Shown: positions 23,150-34,800, counted from the first letter of the stretch. The stretch is DNA of 64,000 nucleotides from Symbiodinium sp. CCMP2592 (GCA_905221615.1 CAJNDT010006024.1:558001-622000); one strand, 5' to 3'. A program made the numbers and translations. Notes: a model not told the origin generated them from the letters alone.

Positions 23150-25444
23150 CCACAACAAGAAGAGAGTCTGCTTCCGTCCTGTAAGTGGAGCACCTCTCAG
23201 GGGGAGTGAGTATCTGTGTTCGTTTTACGAAACCCATCATTCAACGTGTCGTGAGTTTGCAGGTTGCCCGCATCACGGCAGAGCCGCGTGCAGAGTTGGA
23301 GGCAAAATTGAAGGAGGTGGAGGCAAGCAGTCAGGGGGGGCCATGTAGAAAGGCAGCTTCTGGCAACTCCGATGTGCAGTGACCTCGAACCCAAAACCGT
23401 TGATGCGCCTGGCGGGACTCAAGAAGCAGCTTGCAGGAGCAAGCCTCGACTGAGTTTTCCAAGACGCCAGCCGCGAAGGCAGGCAGCTTGCCGCTATCCC
23501 GCGCAAGGTTTGGAAGATGACAACAAACGGTGACAATTATCATGATTTTACTGCTGACAACGAGAATAACCATGACAGTGACAGTTGTTTCCTGGTCCTT
23601 CATGCTAGTGTCAGTGATGATAGCTAAGGCCGCCGTTTACTTTGCAAGGAAGGTTATTGATACTTGTGCATCCTACTGTTCTTGTGGTTGTTGTTCCTGC
23701 TAGCAGCAGCAGCAGCAGCGGCAGCAGCGGCAGCAGTTAGCAGTTAGCAGTAGCAGCAGTAGCAGCAGTAGCAGCAGTGCAGCAGTAGCAGCAGTGCAGC
23801 GGTAGCAGCAGCAGCAGCAGCCGCGGCGGCGGCGGCGGCGGCGGCAGCAGCAGCAGCATCAGCCGCGGCGGCGGCGGCGGCGGCGGCAGCAGCAGCAGCA
23901 GGAGCAGTAGCAGGAGAGTAGCAGTAGCAGCAGCAGTAGTAGCAGCAGCAGTAGCAGTAGCAGTAACAGTAGCCGTAGCGATAGCAGTAGCCGCAGCGGG
24001 AGCAGGAGCAGGAGCAGTAGCAGGAGCAGTAGCAGGAGCAGGAGCAGTAGCAGGAGCAGTAGCAGTAGCAGTAGCAGCAGCAGGAGCGCAGCAGCAGGAG
24101 CAGGAGCAGGAGCAGTAGCAGTAGCAGTAGCAGTAGCAGCAGCAGCAGTAGTAGCAGGAGCGGGAGCAGTAGCAACAGCAGCAGTCGTGGTGGTACTCAC
24201 CATTGTAGTTTGTAGTGGTTGGGGTGGTGGGGGTTGCCGTTCTGGGTGGTGGTCGTCGGGGTGGGGCTGCTGGCGGTGGCGTCCGTGATGTTCAGGAAGT
24301 TTAGTTTTCTTACGGGGAGATGTTGTGACGCAGGTGAAGCTCCCGGATGTCAAGGCGCCCGACGTCAAGCTTCCAGACCTTCCGGACGTCAAGCTTCCGG
24401 ACGTGAAAGTTCCAGCGTTCAAGATGCCGGACTTCAAGATGCCAGACGTGAAGATGCCAGACGTGAAGGTCCCAGATGTCAAGATGCCAGCCTTCAAGGC
24501 CTGCGAGCTGCTCTGATGGCAGGCGCCCGCCAACCCCATGGGATGCTGTCCCTGCGCAGGTTCCGCAGATGAAGCCACCGCCGGCGAAAACACCAGAACC
24601 TGCCGAGGCTATTCTTCTGGTGTGGGATTGTTTTATCCATGCATTCTCCGAAGTATCTGGAAGAAGTGCAGTGACGGAAATCCGAAACACGACGAGGAGC
24701 AGCATCATAACAATCACTACGGGCGATAGGCGGCTTCTCCTCCACTGACAGCCTCTGCTAGTCATACTACCAAGAGCAGGTGGTGCAGTCGTAGTAGAAT
24801 CAGCAGCGCCTGCAGCAGAACTGGCAGCGAGGTGATAGCAGCAGTAGTAGTAGTCGTCGTCGAGGTTGTAGCCGTACCAGGAAAAGCAGCAGAAGCAGCA
24901 AACAGTAGCAGTAGCAGTGGCAGTACTAGTAGCAGCAGCCGTAGCAGGCAGTAGCCCGTAGCCTGCAGCCCGTAGTGCGTATCCCGTGCCGTAGCCGTAG
25001 CAGTAGCAGCTGTAGTACTTTTAGAGCTGATACTACTCGGACTGCCGCTGTCCTCCCTGCAGCTGCTACCACGACTGCTGGTAGGACATCAGTGACATCA
25101 TGGGCTGCCATGGACATGACAAGCTTGTGTTTGTGTTTTTGCGGTTCGGAACCCAATATCTTAAACCCCAAACCCTAGAGCACCTATACCCCATACCCCA
25201 AAACCCTAAACCCTATACTACCTGAACCCGAAACCCTAAACCCTCTACCACCTAAACTTAACCCTAAACCCCCTACCACCTAAACTTAACCCTAAACCCT
25301 CTACCACCTAAACTTAACCCTAAACCCTCTACCACCTAAACTTAACCCTAAACCCTCTACCACCTAAACCCAAAACCCGAAGCCTTAAGCGACCAGGCTG
25401 AGGACGAGCCCGAAGCGCCAGCGAAGGAAGAGCCGGCAGCGAAG
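23150..25444 (+). CDS. Pentapeptide (xPDVK)-repeat protein gene, partial
   Basis: At least five blocks join in phase 0. (a) An exon ending at 23199 just before GTAAGT (contains HNKKRVCFRP; its start is unclear). (b) 23263-23322 after TTTGCAG (RITAEPRAELEAKLKEVE). (c) 24334-24498 after GACGCAG, about eleven copies of a 5-residue unit such as KLPDV, KMPDV, KVPDV or KMPAF. (d) 24560 onward after GCGCAG (VPQMKPPPAKTPEPAE). (e) 25397-25444 (AEDEPEAPAKEEPAAK). Introns b-c and c-d start with GC; a-b and the one after e start with GT. The repeat resembles the xPDVK-type repeats of AHNAK scaffold proteins in pattern only. The protein is probably extended and unstructured. Intron b-c is almost all AGC-type microsatellite. 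Start and end of the gene are not found. Confidence 0.5.
23702..24190. repeat. AGC/GGC triplet microsatellite inside an intron
   Basis: AGC, AGT and GCGGCG triplets over about 490 bp. The minus strand reads poly-Leu, poly-Ala or Ser/Cys. It fills most of the predicted intron 23323-24333. Confidence 0.95.
24334..24498 (+). CDS. Exon: xPDVK repeat block
   Basis: Fifty-five codons of near-perfect VK-LPD/MPD repeats. The DNA repeats too (GATGTCAAG, GACGTGAAG), but synonymous changes keep the peptide pattern, which argues for selection on protein. The frame meets TGA only past the GC donor at 24499. Confidence 0.6.
25159..25390. repeat. CCCTAAA-type array with a 31-bp higher-order unit
   Basis: CCCTAAACCC repeats. 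From about 25215 a unit CTAAACTTAACCCTAAACCC plus CTCTACCAC is repeated about five times. Confidence 0.9.
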
Positions 25445-26190
25445 GTCCGATCCGGGGGCGTTTCAAAGGGTTTTGAAGATTTTGGGGAAACGGGTTTAGG
25501 GCTGAAAAGGGTTTGTAGGGTTTTGGGGTTTAGGCTTTAAATGGTTTTAGGGTTTAAAAGGATTTAGGGTTTAAAAGGGTCTAGGGTTTTAGGGTTTAGG
25601 GTTTTAAAGGTTTCAGGGTTTTAGGGCACATGGTTGAGAATTCTGGGGTTTTATTTAGGATTTTAGGGTTTTCGGTTTTGCGCTTTAAGGGTTTTAGGAT
25701 TTTAGGGTTCAGTTTAGAGTTTTAAGGGTTTAAGGTTTTCAGGGTTTTAGGGTTTAGAAGGATTTAGGGTTTAAAAGGGTCTAGGGTTTTAGGGTTTAGG
25801 GTTTTAAAGGTTTCAGGGTTTTAGGGTTTCACAGGGTTGAGGATTCTGGGGTTTTATTTAAGGGTTTTAGGATTTTAGGGTTTTCGGTTTTGCGCTTTAA
25901 GGGTTTTAGGATTTTAGGGTTTTAGTTTAGAGTTTTAAGGGTTTAAGGTTTTCAGGGTTTTAGGGTTTCCGGGGCTGAAGCTTCAAAAAGGTTCAGGGCA
26001 TTGAGGGTTTTAGGGGTTTCCGGTTCAGGGTTTCGGTGTTTCCGTTCGGGGGTTTTGGGCTTGGGTGCTTCCGGTTTAGGGTTCGGGGTTAGGGTTTTGG
26101 GGGTTTTCCGGTTTAGGCTTTGGGGTTTAGTGTTTCGGGGTTTAAGGTTTCTGGGTTTGGGTGTTTAGGGGTTTAGGGGTTTAGGGTTGA
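25445..26190. repeat. TTTAGGG-type array, opposite orientation
   Basis: About 750 bp of GGGTTTTAGGGTTTAGGG variants. A segment of about 190 bp at 25559-25745 is repeated at about 25747-25965, including the same odd spacers (TTCTGGGGTTTTATTTA and TTTTGCGCTTTAAGGG). Confidence 0.9.
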
Positions 26191-26880
26191 GGGTCTTGGA
26201 GCAGGTATCGATTCGTTGTGAACTTATCCTGACATGATCTTTTGCTGGAGTCTGAAGTTGCGCTTTGGGATGGGCACCTTTGCTTTTGAAGTCACGACAC
26301 GCCGGCATGCCATTGCGTTTTTGACCCCTCGTCCCTTCTCAGGCGGAGGAAGCGGACCTGTTCGGATGAGCTCGCATGTGCTCCCACTGAAGCCATGCAT
26401 GACCGCTCCCCTTGTAAGTAGATAGAAGGGTATTGAATTGTCAACATGACAGTGCAGTTTGGTGGCTTCAACCAGCTTCATCGCTGGCTTCCGGGCTTCC
26501 GATGTAGCAAATGTGATAGGGTTTCAGGGTTTGCAGGGTTTAGGGTTTGATTTCATGTGATTTGCTTTGCATGCCTCGCTGGTAGATGTCGCTACATGTC
26601 GAAATCAAGAAGTGCTTTATGACATCGCCAGGTCGCTGGCAAAAACCAGCCTCTGATTTAGACATTTTTTAAAAGTCAGGGTCGATTTCAATGCCCCGGC
26701 GCAGTCTCCGTAGTTTCCGAGCTAATGTGACGGACCAATCGCTTGCAAAGACAAAAGCTCGTCGCATCATTCTACGGCATTCATGTCTTAGAGTGGGCTG
26801 TTTGACATGTTTCGCCATATTCCGCCCTAGTGTTGAACATACCCGGCATGCAATGACAGAACAACGAGCTCATGAATACG
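26191..26880. other. No recognised gene
   Basis: Short frames at 26234-26425 and 26691-26885 have no domain. A brief TTTAGGG stretch lies at 26520-26550. Confidence 0.35.
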
Positions 26881-28130
26881 AATAGAACAGAATAGAATCG
26901 AATAGTACGGTGTGTCAGTTATATGGTATGAGATGGTATAGTACAGTACAACATAGTGCTTATCACATAATACCACACAATACAATGTAATTCATATGTA
27001 ACAAGTTGTATTTTCATTTTATTGTACAAAATTCATACAGTGATGTAGCATAACGTAGCACAACACAACACAGCTAAGCAACATATGTTATGGTATGAAT
27101 ATAACACAAGATACTGCCGTATACTGCTGGAGCATGGCGTAGCATAGCACAGCATGATCTTAGGGACAATGCAATATAGCAGTAGACTCCCACAAGATAC
27201 AGTGCGATACAATGTAATGCAACTTAATACAGCATAATACAATATTGGACAGTATAATGCAAGAAAATGCATGTTTGATACAATATCGAACAATATAGTA
27301 GAACTCAATACAATTCAATACAGTATAATGCAAGACAATACAAGTTTAGACAATAGAACAAAGCACAGCACCAGAAAATGCAAGAACACACATTATGTGA
27401 TATTTGTATATGGTATGACGTGATACGATATAGTGCGGTATTATGTAATGACACATATTGACACACAACGATATGTAATTACACATAATGGTATCTAATG
27501 CAATCTAGCTATGTTTGGCCTAACAGGATTTAATACGATTGTGTGCATATACTCACATATACATACATATTGCCGTATACTGTGACATGGGAATGTAATT
27601 TAATGTAGTATGAGGTGTATAATCTGATGTAATGTGGTATCATGCATTATAGTTTAATGTTGTGTAATGAGGAATGCAATGCAGTATAACATACCGTAGT
27701 ACAGTGTAGTATCATGTAGCAATATCTTACATGGCGTGAAACGAAATTGCATTACGCTCCGTGTTGATGCGTTACATTATGTTACATTATATTGCACGAC
27801 GTTGCATTGCACATGTTTGCCTAATCATATGAAGTAATTAGTATGTAGTGTAGTGCTGTAGTATGTTCTACGTATCTGTGTATGTAATCGTGTACGTACT
27901 GGTACGCGTATGTGTATGTATATGTGTCTGTATATGTACAAGCCGATCGCTTTCTGTATGTAAGTATACATGTATAAGTATGTGTAAGTGTGTATGCATG
28001 GCCAATTCTGCATGACAGCGGTCAAAAGCATTATTGTATTGTGTCATGTTGCAATGGCTATGCATGTATACATTTATACATATATACATATATGTATGTG
28101 TATATACATATACACACTGCATATCAGAAG
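26880..28130. repeat. Degenerate AT-rich repeat domain, second copy
   Basis: Same texture as 0.64-1.95 kb: ATACAATATAG, TAATACAAT and GTATGAT words without a fixed unit, ending in TATG/TACA microsatellite at 27870-28110. Confidence 0.6.
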
Positions 28131-28350
28131 ACTTAATGAACCCGTGTGCCTTTGAAGGCCCGAAGACGCTTGCCTCGTGCATGCTTCCTTTAGGGTCGCG
28201 CCAGCTGTAGCATCCATGTTCTCAGCCATGTTGCAGCGTGGCCTCCATGATCCACAGAATCTGATCCTGAGCTAGAGGCGACAGCAGAAAATGAGTGCCC
28301 GGCAACGCTGTGGAGACCTGGCGTCTCAGCCTTTTTGCTTGCACCCAAGC

Positions 28351-28464
28351 ATGCGGTGGCTTGCGGTGTTGGCCTTCCTGCTAGCTGGACGCTGCAACTC
28401 CAGGCATCAGATGGGGTTGGCCGCCGCCTCATTGGACGCTAAAGTACTCAGGGTCTCGACATAG
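28351..28464 (+). CDS. Possible signal-peptide ORF before the glycosyltransferase
   Basis: ATG at 28351 starts MRWLAVLAFLLAGRCNS, a good secretory signal peptide. The frame is the same as the glycosyltransferase exon but hits TAG at 28462. Either an intron (acceptor GGGCAG at 28474-28479) removes the stop or this copy is disabled. Confidence 0.35.
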   Translation: MRWLAVLAFLLAGRCNSRHQMGLAAASLDAKVLRVST

Positions 28465-28479
28465 TATCAGCTAGGGCAG

Positions 28480-28786
28480 GATTTTGTATCTACTGAGGTC
28501 ACCATGCACTCGCCTGAAATTATGTCTTACGCGAACATGACGGCAGCTGGTAATGCCAGATATGCGAAGAGGCACGGCTACGGCTTTCACATCCTCGACC
28601 ACGTTATCGACCAGTCACGAGTCCCTCACTGGTCGAAGATCCATGCCATTCTGAGCCTGGGCTTCTCGGGGGTTTTCGGAATAGTTTGTTACGAGGTTCA
28701 TACCGTAGAGGAGTCCGGGTCCTAGTGCCACTAAGGGTGTAGCGGAGGGTCGCTTAGAGTCGGAGGAATTCCGATTCCAACGGCAG

Positions 28787-28817
<31 letters not shown>

Positions 28818-29723
28818 CCTCCCTCCCTCCCTCCCTCCCTCCCTCCCTCCCTCTCTCTCTCTCTCTCTCTCTCCCCTCCCTCCCTCTCTCTCTGTAGGAG
28901 GCCAGGGCATGATGCGTTCCGATGACAGAAGCCCAGGATTCACTTGGCAGATTATGACTTCTTGTTTTGGATCGATGCAGATGCAGTGGTGTATGACCAG
29001 GCACAGCAGTTGGAGGACGTTTTTGACATCGACTCATATCCCAATGCTCACATCTGGGCACAGGACATCTGGCCAGACTTCCCTGCGATGCAACGGGAGG
29101 AGCTAATGGATGGAGCAACGGTCTTGTTTCGAAATAGCCCATGGACACGCCAGTTCCTACTGGAGATGTACCACTTCCCCGAATGTCAGGACTACTTGAA
29201 TTGGACGGAGCAATACTGCCTCACCGTGGCCTTCAAGCACAACCTCTTAGATGCTAAGTCGAAGATCGTCGTGCTGCCAACCCCTCGCATCAACCACCAC
29301 CGGATTCCATCTGCCGCGGAAAACCGGAACCTTTTCGTTTTTCATTATGCTGGAAGGTCGTCGATGGCCCGAACTCGGCATTTCAAGCTGCTGCACGAGG
29401 GATTCCAAGATGTCTTCCAACAAGATCGATACAAAGACTTTTGGAACTTTCACGAGCTGTTTCGGAGGCACAACTTCGGTGGATTAGCCTCGGTGCAGCT
29501 CTGCGTTTTCGGAATTGGGGAGCGACATCAAACCTTCTTGGAAGGTATCCTGTTCCACTTCCCCTACCTCACAGGCTTTATCGTGGTTCTACAAGGAGCT
29601 CCAGGCCTCTTTTCCCAGAGTCCTGGCTGTTTTTGTTGGCATATCTTCCCGTCTTCAGGTGCTGTTTCGGGGCTATCTAATCTCGTCTTCATGCTTCTCC
29701 TGCCTGTGTGTCTGAAAGGATGA
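28480..29723 (+). CDS. GT34/MNN10-like glycosyltransferase
   Basis: Exon 1 (28480-28660) encodes SPEIMSYANMTAAGNARYAK, HGYGF and VPHWSKIHAILSL. Exon 2 (from 28951) encodes DYDFLFWIDADAVVYD, with the DxD nucleotide-sugar/metal motif, then an EQYCLTVAF block, INHHRIPS and FVFHYAGRSSMAR. This order fits the galactosyl/mannosyltransferases of the GMA12/MNN10 group, Golgi enzymes that extend glycans. The intron 28661-28950 uses a GC donor (GG|GCTTCT) and the acceptor TTGGCAG. It keeps phase 1 and contains a CT microsatellite. After about residue 29480 the sequence leaves the family pattern, so the last part of the frame may be intron. The N-terminus is uncertain. Confidence 0.65.
28788..28893. repeat. 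CT / CCCT microsatellite in the intron
   Basis: CT dinucleotides, then CCCT tetramers, then CT again. The Arg/Glu minus-strand frames are produced by it. Confidence 0.95.
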
Positions 29724-30340
29724 AGAAATCGGACGAGATTGGTGAAATGTTTGGTACGCGCATGGCCGCCATGGACATTCAGGAGTTTCAGCTGGGGCGG
29801 ACGCGGGATGGGAAGGAGTTTGTAAAGAGCTTCTTCTGTGACCTTCTGCTGGTTGGAGTTGAGAGTTGGAGGCATCTCCCTCAGGGTGCTCCGGCTTTGG
29901 TGCCCTTTGTGACGGGAGGATTGGAGCCCTTCTCCGGGAGAAGGGGGACTGGCTTCGGCTACTCTGCTCTCAAGGACGCTTTCTTCATCTTGCTGGACGA
30001 CGGCTGCGAGGGCCGATCACAGGCTCTGGGTGGCCGGGGTATGACAGCCAGCAAGAGCATGTCCCTTGACAAGGATGATGAGATGGGCAAGGACCTGGCA
30101 GCAGCCTGTCTTTTCATGGATTCGCTCCACAATTCCCTCGCGGACGTGATCGGGCAAGCTCGCGAACACAGCGAGCGCTTCCTGAACTCCGACACTGACC
30201 TCTTTTCGCCCTTGGCTGCTGAGAAGAGAGAGAAGACGGGTGTCGGGAGCCCACTGATCCGGAGTGAACCCGGCACCTGGGGTTCGAAGATGCTTGGGAA
30301 GGTGACGATGTCACGGGTCCCGCGGCTGGCTTTCGTGTGA
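29708..30340 (+). CDS. Unidentified ORF, about 200 codons
   Basis: An open frame with balanced composition, best in its second half (DKDDEMGKDLAAACLFMDSL, then HSERFLNSDTDLFSPL). No family recognised. It partly overlaps the end of the glycosyltransferase frame in another phase, so it could hold later exons of that gene or a separate gene. Confidence 0.35.
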   Translation: MSERMKKSDEIGEMFGTRMAAMDIQEFQLGRTRDGKEFVKSFFCDLLLVGVESWRHLPQGAPALVPFVTGGLEPFSGRRGTGFGYSALKDAFFILLDDGCEGRSQALGGRGMTASKSMSLDKDDEMGKDLAAACLFMDSLHNSLADVIGQAREHSERFLNSDTDLFSPLAAEKREKTGVGSPLIRSEPGTWGSKMLGKVTMSRVPRLAFV

Positions 30341-30439
30341 TCACAGTCCTGACTTGCTTTTCCATGCCATTGTGGTGGTGGAGGTGGCCGTGGTGGTGGC
30401 GGCAGTTGTGGTGATGTTCCTGGGTACTTTTCTGGCAGC

Positions 30440-30922
30440 GCCGCCGCCTCCTCACCGGAATCACTGATGACCGCGGATGAGATGAGCGCACGCTGCAAGA
30501 CCTTCGATCATCGAGATGCGCGGCCCCTGGATTCGATTCCCATCAGTCGACGGCTGCCGTTCTTCCGCGGTGTGACAGTCGGTGATCGATCAGCATTGAG
30601 ATCCGGCGGTACCAGAGTGATCTCGAAGAGGACGGAGCAACAAAGCAAGATGAAAAAGGTGAACACTCAATGTTTTTCGGGTGTGACAGAAGCAAATGTA
30701 GGGTCAGAACGACGACGGATGGGAGTCTTGCTTGCTCATGATGTGTTTCCATGTTCACCTGTCGCCGTAGGATCCGTCAGCCCCGACATTGTAAGGTCCG
30801 AGATGACTGAGCCGCAGAAGCAACAGACCGTCGGGAGCTTGGAGCATGCTGCTCGTGGCACAACCAGCAGTTTTGGGGCACAGAGTATGGCGTACGCTCG
30901 AATCTTACACGAGGGCTGCTGA
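30440..30922 (+). CDS. Unidentified ORF
   Basis: The frame with ATG at 30467 is open from about 30368 (Gly-rich start) to 30922. It is Ser/Arg-rich and polar with no domain. The overlapping frame at 30360-30440 reads a hydrophobic AIVVVEVAVVVAAVVVMFLG stretch, which is produced by GTG triplets. Confidence 0.25.
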   Translation, partial: AAASSPESLMTADEMSARCKTFDHRDARPLDSIPISRRLPFFRGVTVGDRSALRSGGTRVISKRTEQQSKMKKVNTQCFSGVTEANVGSERRRMGVLLAHDVFPCSPVAVGSVSPDIVRSEMTEPQKQQTVGSLEHAARGTTSSFGAQSMAYARILHEGC

Positions 30923-31430
30923 CTGCCCAATAGCTCAGCAAAGCTGTTTGCTCTGTGTAGTTGTTCTGCCATACACAGTGGAGGAGATTAGTACTGGCAG
31001 GACTGATGTCCTGCCAACCTTGTAGATGGACCTTTTTGTAGCAACAAGCTGTATTGTATTGTATCTTGTTGATCCTGAACGTCATTGTGATGCTATGGTA
31101 TGCTTTGCTGTCGACTAGCTCGACATTGATATAGAGAGTCTCCAAGCGACAGGCGCCTAGCAGTCCTGTGGGTGCAGCGCGAGAATCTCAGGCAGGGACG
31201 GTTGAGGGCGAAAGTTCGTGTCATTCCCGAATTTTGCATTAAGATCTTTCAGGCTCCGCATGACGCCCGATTTCTTTGCAGTGCTTTTTTGCAGCATCGT
31301 AGCTCCATAGTTTCAGAAGAGACTGCGTCGAGTACTCCGCGGGACCTGGCAGTCTTTGCAGAGGTGACTGCGCCGAGCGCGCCTCCGACAGACACAGAGC
31401 GGAGGCCTTGGTCGGAAGCCAGCAGGCTTG
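30923..31430. other. No gene seen
   Basis: Unstructured. The plus frame 31172-31636 runs into the TA repeat and looks accidental. Confidence 0.4.
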
Positions 31431-31434
31431 TACT

Positions 31435-31530
31435 ATATATGATATATGATATACATATATATATATATATATATATTTGCACACAAACATTATATATATA
31501 TATACATGTGTATATATATATATATATAGA
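31435..31530. repeat. TA microsatellite
   Basis: ATATAT runs with ACACAA and TGTG interruptions. Confidence 0.95.
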
Positions 31531-31709
31531 TATGTGGATTATGTGCGCGACGACATTTCCTATAAGTAGGCTAAGGCTGCGGCTGCAGGGTTCAAAGAGA
31601 CGTGGTCGATGCCCGGTCTCCGAGGCCCCGTCTTGAACAGGATGAGAATCCAATCCTGGAGTGGCGTTCGGATGCCGTGGTGGGTCAGCAGCTGAAGTGA
31701 GGGGGGTGC

Positions 31710-31824
31710 TTGGAGGATCATGGGACTTAGTAATTAAGGTTATAAGTACCTTAATTAATTATTCGGGGTTATAAGTATAGTTGCCCTAATTTTAACCCTA
31801 GTTACTATGTCCCATGATCCTTTC
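31710..31824. mobile_element. Family A TIR element, copy 3
   Basis: GGATCATGGGACTTAGTAAT at the left and GTTACTATGTCCCATGATCC at the right. The outer left end reads GGGGGGTGCTTGGA, mirrored in copy 4. Confidence 0.9.
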
Positions 31825-31829
31825 ATTGG

Positions 31830-34800
31830 TGTTGTCTTTCTGCGTTTCGACCAAAAGGGTGGATCGACCAGCGATACGTCTTTCCATGCTGATGCCTTCG
31901 AGGTTCAGCCACCGCCAGCTGAAGTTCAGGTGTACAGTATAGAGATCTAGACAGTATAGGCTTTACAGCATCGCAAGTCCGGCAAGGGCCTTCTTGAACT
32001 TTCAGGAAGGATACTGCGGAGGGCAGGGGGAGCCCTGAGCTGCCGACCCTCGCCCTCCCTGCTGCGCTTGCGATGGTTCCGTGCTAGGACCAAGGCGGCT
32101 GCAAAGTCTGCCGCATAGAGATTATTGTCAGAGAAAGTATCCCGAGAAGCCCCACTTATAATCTCTAAAGGCTCAATAAGGCTACCAGAATAGTCTATGG
32201 CATATGCTATGGTATATATAGGTATGTGACATACTTCCATTTTTTTCAGCAGTCTTCGCCTCCTTCCGGGAGAGCTCTGACTCTGGCAAGTGCTTGTAAG
32301 GGTATTGCCAGTCGTGGTCTGGCCACCAGAGCCGGTCCTGCAGGGGTTGCCGCAAAAAGCGGCCATCTTTTTCCCAAGTTGAGGACAGAGGAGCAGGGCT
32401 TCGTCTGGAATGCCCCCGCAAAAACACATTTTGGGATGGGATCGCATCAATACGACTTCTTGATGTTATCATGTCCTGAAGACGGGATTTTGTTGATGCC
32501 GTGCAAGTTGCAACTCTCGTGTCCTTTGTTTGAAACCTGGCAAGCTTGCTCTCGTCTCAACCGTATCCCTGCTGCTCCTGCAGCATAATTTGTTTTCTGA
32601 CGATTTCTGCTACACCAGCTTGCACCAGAATTATGTACTCCGCGGCGAGATGTAAAACGTAAAGTGGTCAACATCTCGCAGAAAGACCGAGTTGCAGACG
32701 TGCCTCTCCATTCGCTCCGTGCAGTTCAGCTGCCACTTTTGAGCAAGACTGCTTGTACAGTGGCCGAGCCCATGTTTATGGGAAACCGCAAGGCGAATCG
32801 CAGGGATGCTGCTGTGCTTGAGTCCTTTCTAGTCTTTTACATCGGAAAAACACTGGGCTTCGCCATTCCTGGCATCAGGGCTGATGCTGCGAGCGTTTGG
32901 TTTTGGTTCGTGTGTGCAGCTGGCTGATCCATGGGGCAAAGGGACGGACGAGGAGACTAACTTCGTATTCATGCACGCGGAAGCTATGGTGTATGGTGCC
33001 AATCAGTTTCTTGCAGCATTGTTGCATATCTCAGGACAAACACCGTACTTATTCCTGTGGTTCTTGAGATGTTTTGGTCGTGGGTGCTTGTAGTCAAGTT
33101 TAAGTCTAGTCGGCCGAAATGATTTGTCATTCTTGTTATGATAGAAACGCAAGGCGTTCTTAAGAGACTTTTTGGGATCCAAGAACCCACGGGGCTTATG
33201 GTCTTCCCACGTGCAAAGTTCTTCCTGAAGTGATGTGATTTGACCTCGGCACCATGGAGACGTACAGCGCGCAGTATTAGAGCTTGTTTTCAATGGAGAT
33301 GATGCAGGTTTCAGTCCTTGAAGCTTGCTTCCGGCCTATGACAGTATAGTCCATGGAGGCAAAAGCATTGAGCAAACTTCGGTTCCGCTAAGAACAACAG
33401 GCGCTAGTGCCTCTCAGCTGGAAGCTTGTGTCAAGTCAGGCATTTGTCAGTAAGGTGATTGTTTGTGCTCCACAGAAAGACACCAGCTTGATTCTGCCAA
33501 CAGTTGACGGACGACTGACAAGTGCCCCAGCCACGCCTGCTTAGGCCCCCTTCCGGCCAAGGGCAGCAGCATAGGCTGCGTTGTCTCACTCGACCCGTGC
33601 TCCCCCCGAAGGGGGCTCACCGTTAGGATCGAGAAGTGGCCGTGGGACACACGGGACTCCGTGGTCGACTGTCCGCTTTGAAGCGGCGACGAGCAGAAAG
33701 CGAAGGAGCGCAGTTCAACATCCACGGGAGACCCGCGTGCCTACTCTGGAAAACGCCCCGTTCCTGAAGGGATGATGGGGTGGAGGATGTCTGAATGACT
33801 CGCTTTTCCCCATCATCCTTTCGTTTAGAACCCAAGCTCTGAGGGCAGGCCGGCAGAGCCCGTCCATACGAAGCAGGGCCCGGGGCCTAAAGTTTCTAAA
33901 AGTCCTAGAAAGTTTGAAAAAAATCTGCTGGCTACTTGGAAACTGAGGCGCCGAGAGCAGACTGCAACATTGTGGACGGACTGGTGCTGGCTGCTTGGCC
34001 TGCACACGAAAGCGAAAGGCCAGAAGCATTGCGTCTCATAGCTGAAAGTCTGGAACCAAGGAACCCCCGACAAAGGGCAGGCGAAGGAAAGCAAAACAGT
34101 TTCACTGAATGACCGTGCTGGTGTCTTGTGCTGTGCTTCCTTGCTATAGGTCTCAGCGTATTAAGGACAGAGATCCCAAAAAGCACGCCAACTGCACACG
34201 TACGCCCGTATCCTCAGCTGTTTGGCTCTTTGCAGACTTGCTCTGCAAGCCCCCTCTTGTCGCCGCGTGCATTCTCTCCGTTCCATCCTCAGCCCAGGTA
34301 GCTCCAAGATAGTGAGAGAAAGGGATGGGAATGCGCGCTTAGCGCGAAACTGGCAAAGCGACCTCCTGGCAATGCCCCGCATGATCATCGGTTTTCCTTC
34401 TGTGCTGCTGAGGTTACCTCTTGTCAGCCATGTCCGCTCTCAACGTCGAGCTTGCTTTGTGCCCTGGCTATATTGCTCACGGTCTGCAGGACTGGAGGAT
34501 AGTCCTTGGCATCTTGCATTCTTTGCACACAGATTTGGCCTTGCAATCTATGTGAGGTCTCATCAGTGCGGCGCCGTGGTGTTGGAGAGCGACATGCACA
34601 GCCGAAGTAGTAGCACCTTGCCGGCATGGCACGTTCTGCTGTTGGCTCTAAGAGTCGTCGGACCACTCGTCGGACCACGGAACCTTGGCAGTTTGGACTG
34701 TCTGGTCTGAAACCCAGATCGTAGACTTCAGGTACATGCATTGTGGGATGGTGGGACCAAAGCCAGGATGTCAGTTAGTCCGTTAAGGGCAAGCTCTCGA

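Noticed and set aside
22595..24593. Long poly-Leu/Ala/Ser minus-strand frames
   Set aside because: Produced by AGC and ACT triplet repeats; the credible exons are on the plus strand between them.
29959..30498. Minus-strand frames with Pro-rich and Ser-rich segments
   Set aside because: Opposite strand of GTG-rich sequence; composition follows the DNA repeat.
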